From UBA4729 sp038231175 (GTDB taxonomy: Bacteria; Patescibacteriota; Saccharimonadia; Saccharimonadales; UBA4665): a stretch of DNA of 19,097 nucleotides. The stretch lies in contig JBBRLU010000017.1 in the NCBI GenBank assembly GCA_038231175.1, forward strand, positions 1 through 19,097, given 5' to 3'. Every line of letters begins with the position of its first letter. Within the stretch, counting starts at the first letter, position 1. Below the pieces are notes generated by a model. That model ran no database searches, was not told the origin of the DNA, and was given only the letters and a program-made list of their open reading frames with translations. Shown here one piece after another: positions 7,880 to 15,026 of the stretch. Made by a program: the position numbers and the translations under genes.

Positions 7880-8551
7880 TTACGTGGTATCAGCTACCTG
7901 GTCGCTAAAGACATAGGCTTCTGGTAATTCCTTGAGGATCTGGGCCGGTTGGTCGGCGTACGGCACCAACTTCGTGGTCAATCGCTCAAGCGCCACTTGT
8001 TTGTCTTCGCCAAAGGCTAGGACGTAGGCGGCCGACACCCGCTTGAGGGCGTGGTCGGTCAGTGTCAACCGTTGGTAGGGCTGGCTGGCATAAGCGGCGA
8101 CGAACTCGGGGCTGGCCACTGCCGGTGAATTGGGGAGGATGCCGGCAATATGGCCGTCGGCTCCCATACCGAGCTGGGCGATGACGATCTCGTTGTCACT
8201 AAAAGCTTGGCGCGCCAGATTGTCGAAAAGGTCGGCAGTGGCTTCGAAGGAGGTGTCAGGTCGTAGGACCGCGATCAGTCTTGCCTGCTTAACGTCAAAG
8301 CCGGCGGCCAATAGTTGCCCGAGATTAGAATCGGGGTGGCCGACGAGGCCATAGCGTTCGTCGACCGGCATGATGGTCAATCGGCTGGTAATCGTGGCCT
8401 CCAAGTCGTGCATGACCTGCACGCTGGCGCTGATGTTGGAGCCGCCGCTGACCAGCCACAATACGCGCTTGCCGGCCGTCAATTCCTGTTCCAGCCGGCT
8501 CTGCAAGGTAGCGATTGCCGGGTGTCGGTCGGAAGCGTGAACAAATTTCAT
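7880..8551 (-). CDS. pgl: 6-phosphogluconolactonase
   Basis: Hydrolyses 6-phosphogluconolactone to 6-phosphogluconate, the step after Zwf. It belongs to the NagB/SOL-type lactonase family. VSGGS lies at residues 34-38, the DER of MPVDERY at 64-66, HPDSN at 72-76 and the signature GMGADGHIAGILP at 128-140. The start at 8551 (MKFVHASDRH, 223 residues) is chosen over a longer frame from 8599, because TACAAT at 8558-8563 sits exactly 6 nt upstream and the extra N-terminal residues overlap the preceding gene. The promoter overlaps the last codon of the DJ-1/PfpI gene. No gnd or edd gene is in the window, so the fate of 6-phosphogluconate is not visible. Confidence 0.93.
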   Translation of the reverse strand: MKFVHASDRHPAIATLQSRLEQELTAGKRVLWLVSGGSNISASVQVMHDLEATITSRLTIMPVDERYGLVGHPDSNLGQLLAAGFDVKQARLIAVLRPDTSFEATADLFDNLARQAFSDNEIVIAQLGMGADGHIAGILPNSPAVASPEFVAAYASQPYQRLTLTDHALKRVSAAYVLAFGEDKQVALERLTTKLVPYADQPAQILKELPEAYVFSDQVADTT

Positions 8552-8555
8552 AGCT

Positions 8556-9089
8556 CTATTGTAACGTATTGATGATAGCTTCGCTGAAAGCCGGCACATC
8601 GTCCGGCTGACGGCTGGTAATCAGGTTACCGTCAATCACCACCGCTTCGTCGGTCCACTCGGCTCCGGCGTTGCGCAGGTCATCCTGGATGGTGGAGTAG
8701 CTGGTCAGTTTACGACCTTCCAACACTTCGGCCGAGGCCAGCACCCACGGTGCATGGCAGATGGCGGCGACCGGTTTCTTGTGCTCCATGAATTCTTTGA
8801 CCCAGGCACGGATGGTCTGGTTCATGCGCAGGCTGTCGGCATTGATGCCGCCGCCGGGTAGCACCAGTGCATCATAGTCATTAAAATCGACGTCATCGAT
8901 AGTCTTATCGATCGGGTAAGTCTTGGATTTATCGGCGTGGTTCATACTCTGCACGTCACCAGCTTTCAGACCTATCACATCGACCAGGCCGCCGGCCTGT
9001 CGTAAGCCTGCGAGCGGGCCGCTAAATTCGGCCTCTTCAAAGTAATTATCAACTACGATCGCTATTTTCTTGCCACTGATATCTGCCAT
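8556..9089 (-). CDS. DJ-1/PfpI-family cysteine enzyme (protease/glyoxalase type)
   Basis: Small cytoplasmic alpha/beta protein of 177 residues. The nucleophile elbow AICHAPW places Cys111-His112, and Glu18 in NYFEEAEF matches the acidic partner of the PfpI/YhbO/PH1704 branch. The block GRKLTSYSTIQDDLRNAGAEW and the C-terminal ITSRQPDDVPAF are also characteristic. Members act on methylglyoxal-type aldehydes and glycation damage or as general stress proteins; intracellular protease activity is also reported. GGAGG sits 4 nt before the ATG (slightly short). A partial palindrome (TATTCGAATA, 9103-9112) lies just upstream. As first gene of the block with pgl, gdh and zwf it fits a carbonyl/oxidative stress role, but its substrate cannot be read from sequence. 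Confidence 0.9.
   Translation of the reverse strand: MADISGKKIAIVVDNYFEEAEFSGPLAGLRQAGGLVDVIGLKAGDVQSMNHADKSKTYPIDKTIDDVDFNDYDALVLPGGGINADSLRMNQTIRAWVKEFMEHKKPVAAICHAPWVLASAEVLEGRKLTSYSTIQDDLRNAGAEWTDEAVVIDGNLITSRQPDDVPAFSEAIINTLQ
8558..8563 (-). promoter_or_regulatory. -10 element of pgl (leaderless type)
   Basis: TACAAT on the minus strand, 6 nt before the pgl ATG. It overlaps the TAG stop of the upstream gene. No good -35 and no Shine-Dalgarno is visible. Confidence 0.6.
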
Positions 9090-9160
9090 AGTGCCTCCAG
9101 GTTATTCGAATACCTCTACTATGGCACCCTGACCCAAGGCCGAGCTGTACAATTTATTAC

Positions 9161-9193
9161 CAAAATAAAAACTGCAGCCCGGAGACTGCAGTT
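9161..9193 (-). terminator. Rho-independent terminator of the RRM gene
   Basis: On the minus strand AACTGCAG (9186-9193) pairs perfectly with CTGCAGTT (9170-9177) around an 8-nt loop, and TTTATTTT follows directly. It lies 24 nt past the stop of the RRM gene and isolates it from the DJ-1/pgl/gdh/zwf block downstream. This is the clearest terminator in the window. Confidence 0.85.
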
Positions 9194-9217
9194 CTTGAGG
9201 CGGTCGGTACCGACTAA

Positions 9218-9526
9218 CTAGTAGCGGTTGCCACCACCACCGCCGCCACCGCCGCCGAATGAACGGGGTTCGCGGGGAGCCTGGGGGCGAGCTTCGCTCA
9301 AAGCGACTTCGCGACCATTGAGGTCTTTGCCGTTTAAGGTGTCGACAGCGACTTTAGCTTCGTCATCGTTGCTCATCTCGACGAAACCAAAGCCTTTGGA
9401 GCGGTTGGTGTCGCGGTCGATGATGACCTTAGCTGATACGACAGTACCAGCTGCAGCGAAAAACTGTGCTAAATCGTCGTCAGTAGCGGTGTAAGCTAGT
9501 GAGCCGACAAAAATCTTATTTGCCAT
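9218..9526 (-). CDS. Small RRM RNA-binding protein with polyglycine tail
   Basis: Single RNA-recognition motif protein of 102 residues, of the kind found in cyanobacteria and many Patescibacteria. RNP2 is IFVGSL (5-10) and RNP1 is KGFGFVEM (44-51), both with the aromatic residues that stack on RNA bases. The tail runs through PREPRSF into nine consecutive glycines and ends NRY, resembling the Gly-rich tails of cold-induced RNA chaperones. AGAGGT lies 7 nt before the ATG. The gene is monocistronic, with its own promoter, a leader of about 80 nt and a strong terminator, a layout common for abundant, temperature-regulated RNA chaperones. Target RNAs are unknown. Confidence 0.93.
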   Translation of the reverse strand: MANKIFVGSLAYTATDDDLAQFFAAAGTVVSAKVIIDRDTNRSKGFGFVEMSNDDEAKVAVDTLNGKDLNGREVALSEARPQAPREPRSFGGGGGGGGGNRY

Positions 9527-9609
9527 TAATATTACCTCTTTCTTCGTGCGGGGTAAGATGATTAATCAGGGTAGAATAACTCTCTTAGCTGCTCCTCGGC
9601 GGTCGAAAC

Positions 9610-9638
9610 ATTTTAATTATCTAGACAGGACTTAACAA
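9610..9638 (-). promoter_or_regulatory. Promoter of the RRM gene, followed by a long 5' leader
   Basis: TTGTTA (9633-9638) and TAAAAT (9610-9615) are separated by exactly 17 nt on the minus strand. The predicted start near 9603 leaves a leader of roughly 75-80 nt before the ATG at 9526, unusual here where most leaders are zero to a few bases. I see no recognisable riboswitch in it. The remaining gap up to 9701 shows only a weak AGACA/TGTCT inverted repeat near the end of the PIG-L gene. Confidence 0.65.
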
Positions 9639-9701
9639 AGTAGCAGCATCTAGTCCCGTTATTATCGCACACTTAGCATATTTAGCAATAGACAAACTGT
9701 C

Positions 9702-10430
9702 TTAGGCGGGGATGTCGATGCGCATGAAGCCTTCACCGTATTGGTAGCCGCTGCTGTTACCGATCTGGGAGGCGACGCCGCGCATCATGGCCTGGGTTTT
9801 CTGAAGGTCGGCCATCTGGCTGGAGTGGGCTTCGAGGGCTTTCATCTTCAGGTCGATGGTCTGGCTGATATCGACGGTATAGTTCTGTTCGTTAAAATTA
9901 ATCAGCAGGATCGTGCTGACCTTGTGCGGCTCGAAGCCGGCTTCGAATAGTTCCGGGAACGATAGGTGGTCGCGGGCCAGCGGGAAGACGGCGTCCAGCG
10001 TCGCCTGGCCGGCGGCTCGGTGGTCGGGGTGGTTGATCATGCCACGGTCGGCCGAATAAAGGACGCTGGGGTCCATCGTCACGACGACATCGGGCTTGAT
10101 GCTACGGATAGCTTTGATAATGTCGCGCTTGACGTCCATCGTCACTTCCAGCCGACCGTCGGGGTAATCGAGGAATTGGACGTCCTTACCGCCGATGTGC
10201 TTGACGGCGGCCCGCTGCTCCTCTTGGCGGGTCTTGACCAGGTCGGCCGAAGCCACTTCGCGGTCGGCCGTGCCCTTGCTACCGTCGGTCAACAGTAGGT
10301 AGTAAACTTCGGCGCCGGCGGCGGCAAAGGCGGCCAGGCTGCCGGAAGCACCGTAGTCGAGGTCATCAGGATGAGCAGCTACACCGAGCACGATCTTCGG
10401 GGTCAGCGGTGGAAATTTCTTTGTTGTCAT
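9702..10430 (-). CDS. PIG-L (LmbE-like) zinc-dependent deacetylase, MshB/BshB-like
   Basis: Family members are Zn2+ N-deacetylases of N-acetylglucosaminyl conjugates, including MshB (mycothiol), BshB (bacillithiol), and GlcNAc-PI or antibiotic deacetylases. The AHPDD motif at 19-23 supplies zinc ligands His20 and Asp23 and the catalytic Asp22. The second motif HPDHRAAG (134-141) supplies His137. The residue after AHPDD is Leu, where many members have Glu. At 242 residues it is shorter than MshB (~300) and close to BshB. No signal peptide is seen, so it is cytoplasmic. It is divergently paired with a cysteine ligase gene across 76 nt. That suggests deacetylation of a GlcNAc conjugate for cysteine attachment, though the substrate is inferred from context only. 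The -10 TATGCT is 6 nt before the ATG. Confidence 0.88.
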   Translation of the reverse strand: MTTKKFPPLTPKIVLGVAAHPDDLDYGASGSLAAFAAAGAEVYYLLLTDGSKGTADREVASADLVKTRQEEQRAAVKHIGGKDVQFLDYPDGRLEVTMDVKRDIIKAIRSIKPDVVVTMDPSVLYSADRGMINHPDHRAAGQATLDAVFPLARDHLSFPELFEAGFEPHKVSTILLINFNEQNYTVDISQTIDLKMKALEAHSSQMADLQKTQAMMRGVASQIGNSSGYQYGEGFMRIDIPA

Positions 10431-10506
10431 GACCTTAGCATAGCGCTGCTAGCGCTCGGCTGCAAGCCTGGCGGCCCGTCGCCGGAGGGCCTGCTACAAT
10501 AAGACC
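10431..10506 (+). promoter_or_regulatory. Divergent promoter region of the deacetylase/cysteine-ligase pair
   Basis: The 76-nt spacer holds two outward -10 elements: TATGCT on the minus strand (10437-10442) for the deacetylase and TACAAT on the plus strand (10495-10500) for the ligase. Each is exactly 6 nt from its ATG. A double palindrome AGCGCT-GCT-AGCGCT (10442-10456) starts at the edge of the minus -10 and covers the region just upstream of it. It could be an operator acting on both genes. No Shine-Dalgarno is present on either side. Confidence 0.6.
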
Positions 10507-11673
10507 ATGAAATTATTCGATACCCCCAGCCAGCAGTACGTCGACTTGCAGCCGGCTCAGATCGCTACCATCTATACCTGCGGTATCACGCCCTACGACT
10601 CGGCCCACTTAGGCCACATCTTTACCTTTCAGACCTACGATCTGATACAACGCCGTCTGGAAGATAAGGGCCACGAAGTGCGCTTGGTCCGTAACGTCAC
10701 CGACGTCGACGAACCGATCTATAAGAAAGCTGCCGAACTCGGTGTTTCATACACCGAGCTGGCCGAACAGGAAACGGCCCTGTTTCAGGCCGTCCTGCAA
10801 CGACTGCACTTCCGGCCGACGTTCGCCGAGCCTCGGGCCAGTCAATATATTGTCCAGATGTCAGCGGCGGTCGAACAATTGTTGACATCCGGCCACGCCT
10901 ACCGGCTGGACGATGACATTTACTTCGATACCACCCAGGACCCGACCTTCGGTGATTTCAGCGGCTTCAGCGACCGTCTGCAGCACACCTTCATGCATAA
11001 GCGTGGCGGCGATCCGGACCGCGCCGGCAAACGCCATCCCCTCGACTTCTTGCTATGGCATGGCGTTACCGACTCGCAGGACCCGGCCGCCTGGGACACC
11101 GAACTCGGCCGTGGCCGCCCCGGCTGGCACATCGAGTGTTCGGTCATGGCCGGCGAACTACTCGGCACGCCCTTCGATCTTCACGGCGGCGGCGACGATC
11201 TGATCTTTCCCCACCACGAGTGCGAAATCGCCCAAAGCAAGGCCCTCGGCCAGCCACAGCTGGCCAGGTACTGGCTACACGTGGCACCGATTCTGTATGC
11301 TGGTGAGAAAATGAGTAAGTCGCTCGGGAATCTGGTCTTTGCCAAAGACTTGTTAGAACACCACTCGGCGGCGACGATCCGCCTGAGTCTGATGAAGTAC
11401 CATTACCGGACCGGCGGTGAGTGGCAACCAGAGTTCTTGGAAGAAGCTGACGCCCTGCTCCGTCAATTGGCGGCCGCCGAGATGACGGCGCCCTTAGCGG
11501 CTGCCGAAACACTGCTAGCCGAAGTCCGGGCTGCTTTGGACGACGACCTCGACACCCACCGCATCATGCACGCCCTCCAGGATTTCACGGCGACGCCGGC
11601 CGCCACCGAAGCCGATGCCGCTACGGCTGCGGTCGTCGGCCAATCCCGTGAACTACTCGGTTTATTAGACTAG
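10507..11673 (+). CDS. MshC-like / CysRS-like cysteine ligase
   Basis: Class I synthetase fold that activates cysteine with ATP. HIGH-type motif HLGH (34-37), KMSKS (268-272) and the GRPGWHIECSVMAGELLG block (203-220) are clear. Predicted zinc ligands are Cys25, Cys211, His236 and possibly Glu240. Two readings compete. MshC-like traits are CGITPYD in place of the CGPTVYD usual in CysRS, a length of 388 (MshC ~410, CysRS ~460) with no full C-terminal anticodon-binding region, the DDDLDTHRIMHAL end segment, and the neighbouring MshB/BshB-like gene. CysRS-like traits are FPHHECEIAQS, including the Glu that MshC, as I recall, lacks. It could therefore make a cysteinyl amino sugar or charge tRNA-Cys. 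The leaderless-type start follows TACAAT by 6 nt. Confidence 0.85.
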   Translation: MKLFDTPSQQYVDLQPAQIATIYTCGITPYDSAHLGHIFTFQTYDLIQRRLEDKGHEVRLVRNVTDVDEPIYKKAAELGVSYTELAEQETALFQAVLQRLHFRPTFAEPRASQYIVQMSAAVEQLLTSGHAYRLDDDIYFDTTQDPTFGDFSGFSDRLQHTFMHKRGGDPDRAGKRHPLDFLLWHGVTDSQDPAAWDTELGRGRPGWHIECSVMAGELLGTPFDLHGGGDDLIFPHHECEIAQSKALGQPQLARYWLHVAPILYAGEKMSKSLGNLVFAKDLLEHHSAATIRLSLMKYHYRTGGEWQPEFLEEADALLRQLAAAEMTAPLAAAETLLAEVRAALDDDLDTHRIMHALQDFTATPAATEADAATAAVVGQSRELLGLLD

Positions 11674-11765
11674 ATCGGCAGCCTGTAAGCTTTCTAACAG
11701 CGTTTTGCGCCGCCGTAAACTATATTCTCCATTAACAGTTACCAATGTCAGTGGAGGACATCATC

Positions 11766-12233
11766 ATGAACCGTAGCGGCCAGATAGTCGGCGCATTTAT
11801 CGCAACCATCGGAATCACCAAGATTCTGTTTCCTGCGGCCATCAGCCAATTCTTTGCACTCGACACGGCGGTCGCTCTGGTCGCCCTGGCGGTCGCCGTC
11901 CTGGCCTACGGTGTCTGGTATGGCCCGCTGCGCTTCCTATCCGGCAGCTCCCTAACAGGATTGACAGGCTTGGCGATAGTGGTTATCGGCGCCACTTGTA
12001 TCGGCTCACCGACGCTGCTCGGACTGCGCGCTAACTACCTACCTATCGCCGATATCTTCCTGCTGTTGGAATCCGGCATCGTCCTGCAGATGATCGGTCT
12101 GGAGAAAAAGCGCCCCGGAACGCTGTCACCTTTACTTATGATCAGCCTGGTGATCAGCCTGGTCGGCCAGTCATTAGTCCGGCGCTTCAGCCGCTCGCCG
12201 CGACCGGTCAGCGCCGCTGCCGCTGGCCGTTAG
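11766..12233 (+). CDS. Small multi-pass membrane protein, unknown function
   Basis: I do not recognise this family. The 155-residue product is strongly hydrophobic with four or five predicted membrane helices (about 8-25, 34-51, 62-81, 92-110, 118-137) and a basic, Ser/Arg/Pro/Ala-rich C-terminal tail likely in the cytoplasm. No charged catalytic residues or metal motifs are evident within the helices. The start at ATG 11766 is preferred over ATG 11745 because GGAGG at 11753-11757 lies 8 nt upstream of it. TATATT at 11721-11726 could be the -10. It sits alone between the cysteine ligase and the ABC-F gene on the same strand. Confidence 0.75.
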   Translation: MNRSGQIVGAFIATIGITKILFPAAISQFFALDTAVALVALAVAVLAYGVWYGPLRFLSGSSLTGLTGLAIVVIGATCIGSPTLLGLRANYLPIADIFLLLESGIVLQMIGLEKKRPGTLSPLLMISLVISLVGQSLVRRFSRSPRPVSAAAAGR

Positions 12234-12266
12234 CAGTTCAGACGACGGTGTACGAGCGGCCTCATC

Positions 12267-12283
12267 CCTGTTACAATAACAGG
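12267..12283 (+). promoter_or_regulatory. ABC-F promoter -10 inside a perfect inverted repeat
   Basis: CCTGTTA-CAA-TAACAGG is a perfect 7-bp inverted repeat. It contains TACAAT (12272-12277), which lies 8 nt before the ATG at 12286, giving a leader of about 2 nt. The dyad covers the -10 and predicted start site. It lacks a T tract, so an operator is more likely than a terminator of the upstream gene. Confidence 0.55.
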
Positions 12284-12285
12284 CT

Positions 12286-13950
12286 ATGATCCTGTCAATT
12301 GAAGTATCCGAAAAATCGTTTGGTGACAAACAGCTCTACCACGACTTGAGTTTCGCCATCCAGCCCAACGAAAAAGTCGGGCTGATCGGCCGTAATGGCA
12401 CCGGTAAATCGACGCTGTTCAATATCATCGTCGGCGATGATAAGGATTTTCAGGGCGAAGTCTACGTTAAGAAGAACGCCGTCGTCGTCGCCAGCCGCCA
12501 GGAGCACCACGGTCACGAGGCCAAAACTGCTCTCGAATATATCCAGGGCGACCTGCCGGAATACGCCCGGCTCAGTCACATGATCGATACCTACCCCGAG
12601 CACATGGGCGACGACACCGTCAAGATCCAGCGCTACAGCGAAGCCCTCGACCGCTTCGGTCAGCTGGGCTACTTCCAGATCGAAGACGAGATCGGCCAGG
12701 CCTTCGACGATTACCAGATCGATAAGGCTAAGATGCATAGCAAGATGGGCGACCTCAGTGGTGGCCAGAAGCGGATGGTCGAACTGATCAAGGTCCAGCG
12801 TAGCCGCGGCGACATCGCTCTTATAGACGAGCCGACTAACCACATGGACTATGTCGCCAAGCAATCATTCGTCAAGTGGTTGGTGGCTGCTAAAGAGGCG
12901 GTGCTAGTCATTACCCACGACCGCGACGTGCTCGGTGCCGTCGACCGGATCATCGAAGTCCGTGACGGCAAGGCCTTCGCCTTTAAAGGCAATTACGACC
13001 ATTACCTCCGGATCAACGCTACGCAAATTACCTCGCAGGTCAATGAGTACGACTTGATCCAGCGCCGGATGCGCAATCTGACCGAAGACATCATCCGTTT
13101 CCGCCGCATGAAGGAGCGCTCCCACGACCCCGGCACCATCAAGCGCTTCAAGGCCAACGAAGAACAGTCCGAAGCCGAGCTGGCCCGGCTCCAGAAGGCC
13201 GAAAAACCGTCGTTCTGGATCGACCAGGATTCGGTCGGTGACCTCAACCCCAAGATGACGACCGCTTACCAGAAGTACAAGGCTCAGAACATCAAGGTCA
13301 GTGCCCGCACCAGCGAGGCCCAGTCGGCCCGGCTGCTGGTCCAAGCCGATAAGGTCAGTCTTGGTTACGACGACCAGCCCTTGTTCGGTGACGTCAGTTT
13401 TGCCCTGCACGAGGGCGAACGCCTGCGGCTGCACGGTCGCAACGGCGCCGGTAAGACGACGCTGGTCGACGCTATCGTCGCCAAGGTCCGCGGCACCACG
13501 CCGGGCTCGACCCTTTTCAGCGGTCATCTGGCGAGCGAGCGCGAGCTCAACCTTGGTTTATATGAACAGGAAATCGATAGCCGCTTCCTACCGATGACGC
13601 TCTATGAAGCGCTAGAAACCGTCCTCGACGAGCACGACTTACCGATCAGCGACCAGCACATCCGCCAGCTGCTCAGCAACTATTTGTTCAACCCACACTC
13701 CGACGCCGACATGCCGGTCGCCAAGTTGAGCGGTGGCCAGAAAGCCCGTTTTCAGCTCATAAGAATGCTGGTCAACGACCCGCAGATCCTGATTTTAGAC
13801 GAGCCGACCAATCACCTTGACCTGCCGAGTATCGAGGAACTGGAAAGCGCCCTGGCGACTTACAGCGGCGCCATCATCTACATTTCGCACGATAGTTTCT
13901 TTGCCGATAAATTAGGTGGCAAGACGCTCAATATCGGCGCCCAGAAATAG
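12286..13950 (+). CDS. ABC-F family ATPase (ribosome-associated type)
   Basis: Soluble protein with two ABC ATPase domains and no membrane segment. Domain 1 has Walker A GRNGTGKS (35-42), LSGGQ (157-161) and DEPTNHMD (181-188). Domain 2 has GRNGAGKT (384-391), LSGGQ (481-485) and DEPTNHLD (505-512). The DEPTNHxD Walker B form is typical of ABC-F proteins. The linker (about 240-345) is highly charged and helical, corresponding to the arm that reaches the ribosomal P-site tRNA in EttA, Uup and antibiotic-resistance ABC-Fs. It is shorter overall (554) than Uup and close to EttA in size. Which subgroup it belongs to, housekeeping translation factor or target-protection resistance, cannot be decided here. 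It ends 2 nt from the convergent glycosyltransferase gene. Confidence 0.93.
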   Translation: MILSIEVSEKSFGDKQLYHDLSFAIQPNEKVGLIGRNGTGKSTLFNIIVGDDKDFQGEVYVKKNAVVVASRQEHHGHEAKTALEYIQGDLPEYARLSHMIDTYPEHMGDDTVKIQRYSEALDRFGQLGYFQIEDEIGQAFDDYQIDKAKMHSKMGDLSGGQKRMVELIKVQRSRGDIALIDEPTNHMDYVAKQSFVKWLVAAKEAVLVITHDRDVLGAVDRIIEVRDGKAFAFKGNYDHYLRINATQITSQVNEYDLIQRRMRNLTEDIIRFRRMKERSHDPGTIKRFKANEEQSEAELARLQKAEKPSFWIDQDSVGDLNPKMTTAYQKYKAQNIKVSARTSEAQSARLLVQADKVSLGYDDQPLFGDVSFALHEGERLRLHGRNGAGKTTLVDAIVAKVRGTTPGSTLFSGHLASERELNLGLYEQEIDSRFLPMTLYEALETVLDEHDLPISDQHIRQLLSNYLFNPHSDADMPVAKLSGGQKARFQLIRMLVNDPQILILDEPTNHLDLPSIEELESALATYSGAIIYISHDSFFADKLGGKTLNIGAQK

Positions 13951-13952
13951 CC

Positions 13953-14918
13953 CTACTGGCGCGAGGGACGGGCGACGTATAGCGGTCGGCCGGAGACTTC
14001 GGTATGGATAGCCGCGATGTAGAGTCCAACCAGACCGAGCGCCATCAGGACGATGCCGATCAGGAAAAGGATCAGGACGGCTAAGTCGACGCTATTGGCG
14101 ACGTTCAGCCGCAGCGGGTCGTTAAAAGCATAGGTGTCGACGGCGATAAAAGCACCCAGACTTCCGAACAGTAATGTGATCGTGGCTCCCAGGTAGCCGG
14201 CGAACTTCAGCGGCACCAAGCTCATGCCGACAATTGAATTGAGGGCTAAGCCGGTCAGCTTGCGCAGACTGTAGCTGGCCTCGCCGTTTAGTCGTGGCGC
14301 CGGGCTAAAGGTTAGGTAAGACCGTTTAAAACCGAGCCAATCGATCAGGCCGCGGCTCATGCGGTTGTGCTCGCTGAAGCCGTTGTAGGCGTCGATCACG
14401 ACGCGGTCGATCAGCCGGTAATCGGTGGCGTTGGGTTTGATCTCGACGGGCGATAACGAATTGATCAGGCGGTAAAACAGCCGGCTGCCCTGCCGTTTGG
14501 CAAATGAGGCATAGCGCTTATCGTCAGCCCGGACACCGACGACCACTTCGGCACCCTGTTCCCAGAGGGCTACGAATTTCGAGAGCAGCTGTGGCGGATG
14601 TTGTAGGTCGGCGTCGATGATAATCGCCGCCCTGCCCTGAGCCGCGGCCAGACCGGCGGTCACGGCCATCTCTTTACCAAAGTTTCGGGACAATTCAATC
14701 AGCCGCACCTGGACGTCTGCGGCGGCCGGTCTTAAGGCAGCAATCTTATCGGCGGTATCGTCGCTGCTGCCGTCATCGACAAAGATCAGTTCGTAGCCGT
14801 AACCAGCTGGCAAAGCAGCCTCACAGGCGGCCATGAACGGCGCTATATTATCAGATTCGTCGTGGCACGGAATAATCAGGGAAAGCAGCTGCTTGTCGGA
14901 AGTAGAAAGACTGGCCAT
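13953..14918 (-). CDS. GT2 polyprenyl-phosphate glycosyltransferase (DPM1/GtrB/ArnC-like)
   Basis: The N-terminal GT-A domain has VDDGSSDDT (47-55) binding the nucleotide sugar, and DADLQHPP (102-109) supplying the metal-binding DxD. SRNFGKEMAVTAGL (77-90) and the later ATDYRLIDR segment are typical of the DPM/bactoprenol glucosyltransferase branch. Two C-terminal membrane helices (about 230-260 and 275-305) match the GtrB type, which moves a sugar from UDP or GDP onto undecaprenyl phosphate on the cytoplasmic face. The lipid-linked sugar would then serve envelope glycan or protein modification. The sugar is unknown and no flippase or GtrC-like gene is adjacent. The gene is monocistronic with a -10 TAGAAT 6 nt before the ATG. 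Confidence 0.92.
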   Translation of the reverse strand: MASLSTSDKQLLSLIIPCHDESDNIAPFMAACEAALPAGYGYELIFVDDGSSDDTADKIAALRPAAADVQVRLIELSRNFGKEMAVTAGLAAAQGRAAIIIDADLQHPPQLLSKFVALWEQGAEVVVGVRADDKRYASFAKRQGSRLFYRLINSLSPVEIKPNATDYRLIDRVVIDAYNGFSEHNRMSRGLIDWLGFKRSYLTFSPAPRLNGEASYSLRKLTGLALNSIVGMSLVPLKFAGYLGATITLLFGSLGAFIAVDTYAFNDPLRLNVANSVDLAVLILFLIGIVLMALGLVGLYIAAIHTEVSGRPLYVARPSRQ

Positions 14919-14924
14919 GAGGTC

Positions 14925-14930
14925 ATTCTA
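14925..14930 (-). promoter_or_regulatory. -10 element of the GT2 gene (leaderless type)
   Basis: TAGAAT on the minus strand, exactly 6 nt before the ATG at 14918; no Shine-Dalgarno and no convincing -35. Confidence 0.55.
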
Positions 14931-15026
14931 CACTAGACGGCGCCGCTAGCCATAAATGAAATGTTGTCTAAACTGTGACTAAGCAGATCAACCCATATAA
15001 TTAAGTAAAACCGGTACTTGCTGTCA

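Noticed and set aside
8552..8599. Longer start for 6-phosphogluconolactonase (from 8599)
   Set aside because: The extra 16 residues overlap the DJ-1/PfpI gene and do not look like the family; the -10 at 8558-8563 sits 6 nt before the internal ATG at 8551.
9103..9112. TATTCGAATA palindrome upstream of the DJ-1 gene as an operator
   Set aside because: Only 10 nt of perfect symmetry with imperfect flanks and no clear overlap with a promoter; could be chance.
9690..9702. AGACA/TGTCT hairpin after the PIG-L gene as terminator
   Set aside because: The stem is 5 bp with a 3-nt loop and no following T tract.
11745..11765. ATG 11745 as start of the small membrane protein
   Set aside because: No ribosome site precedes it, while GGAGG at 11753-11757 is ideally placed for ATG 11766.
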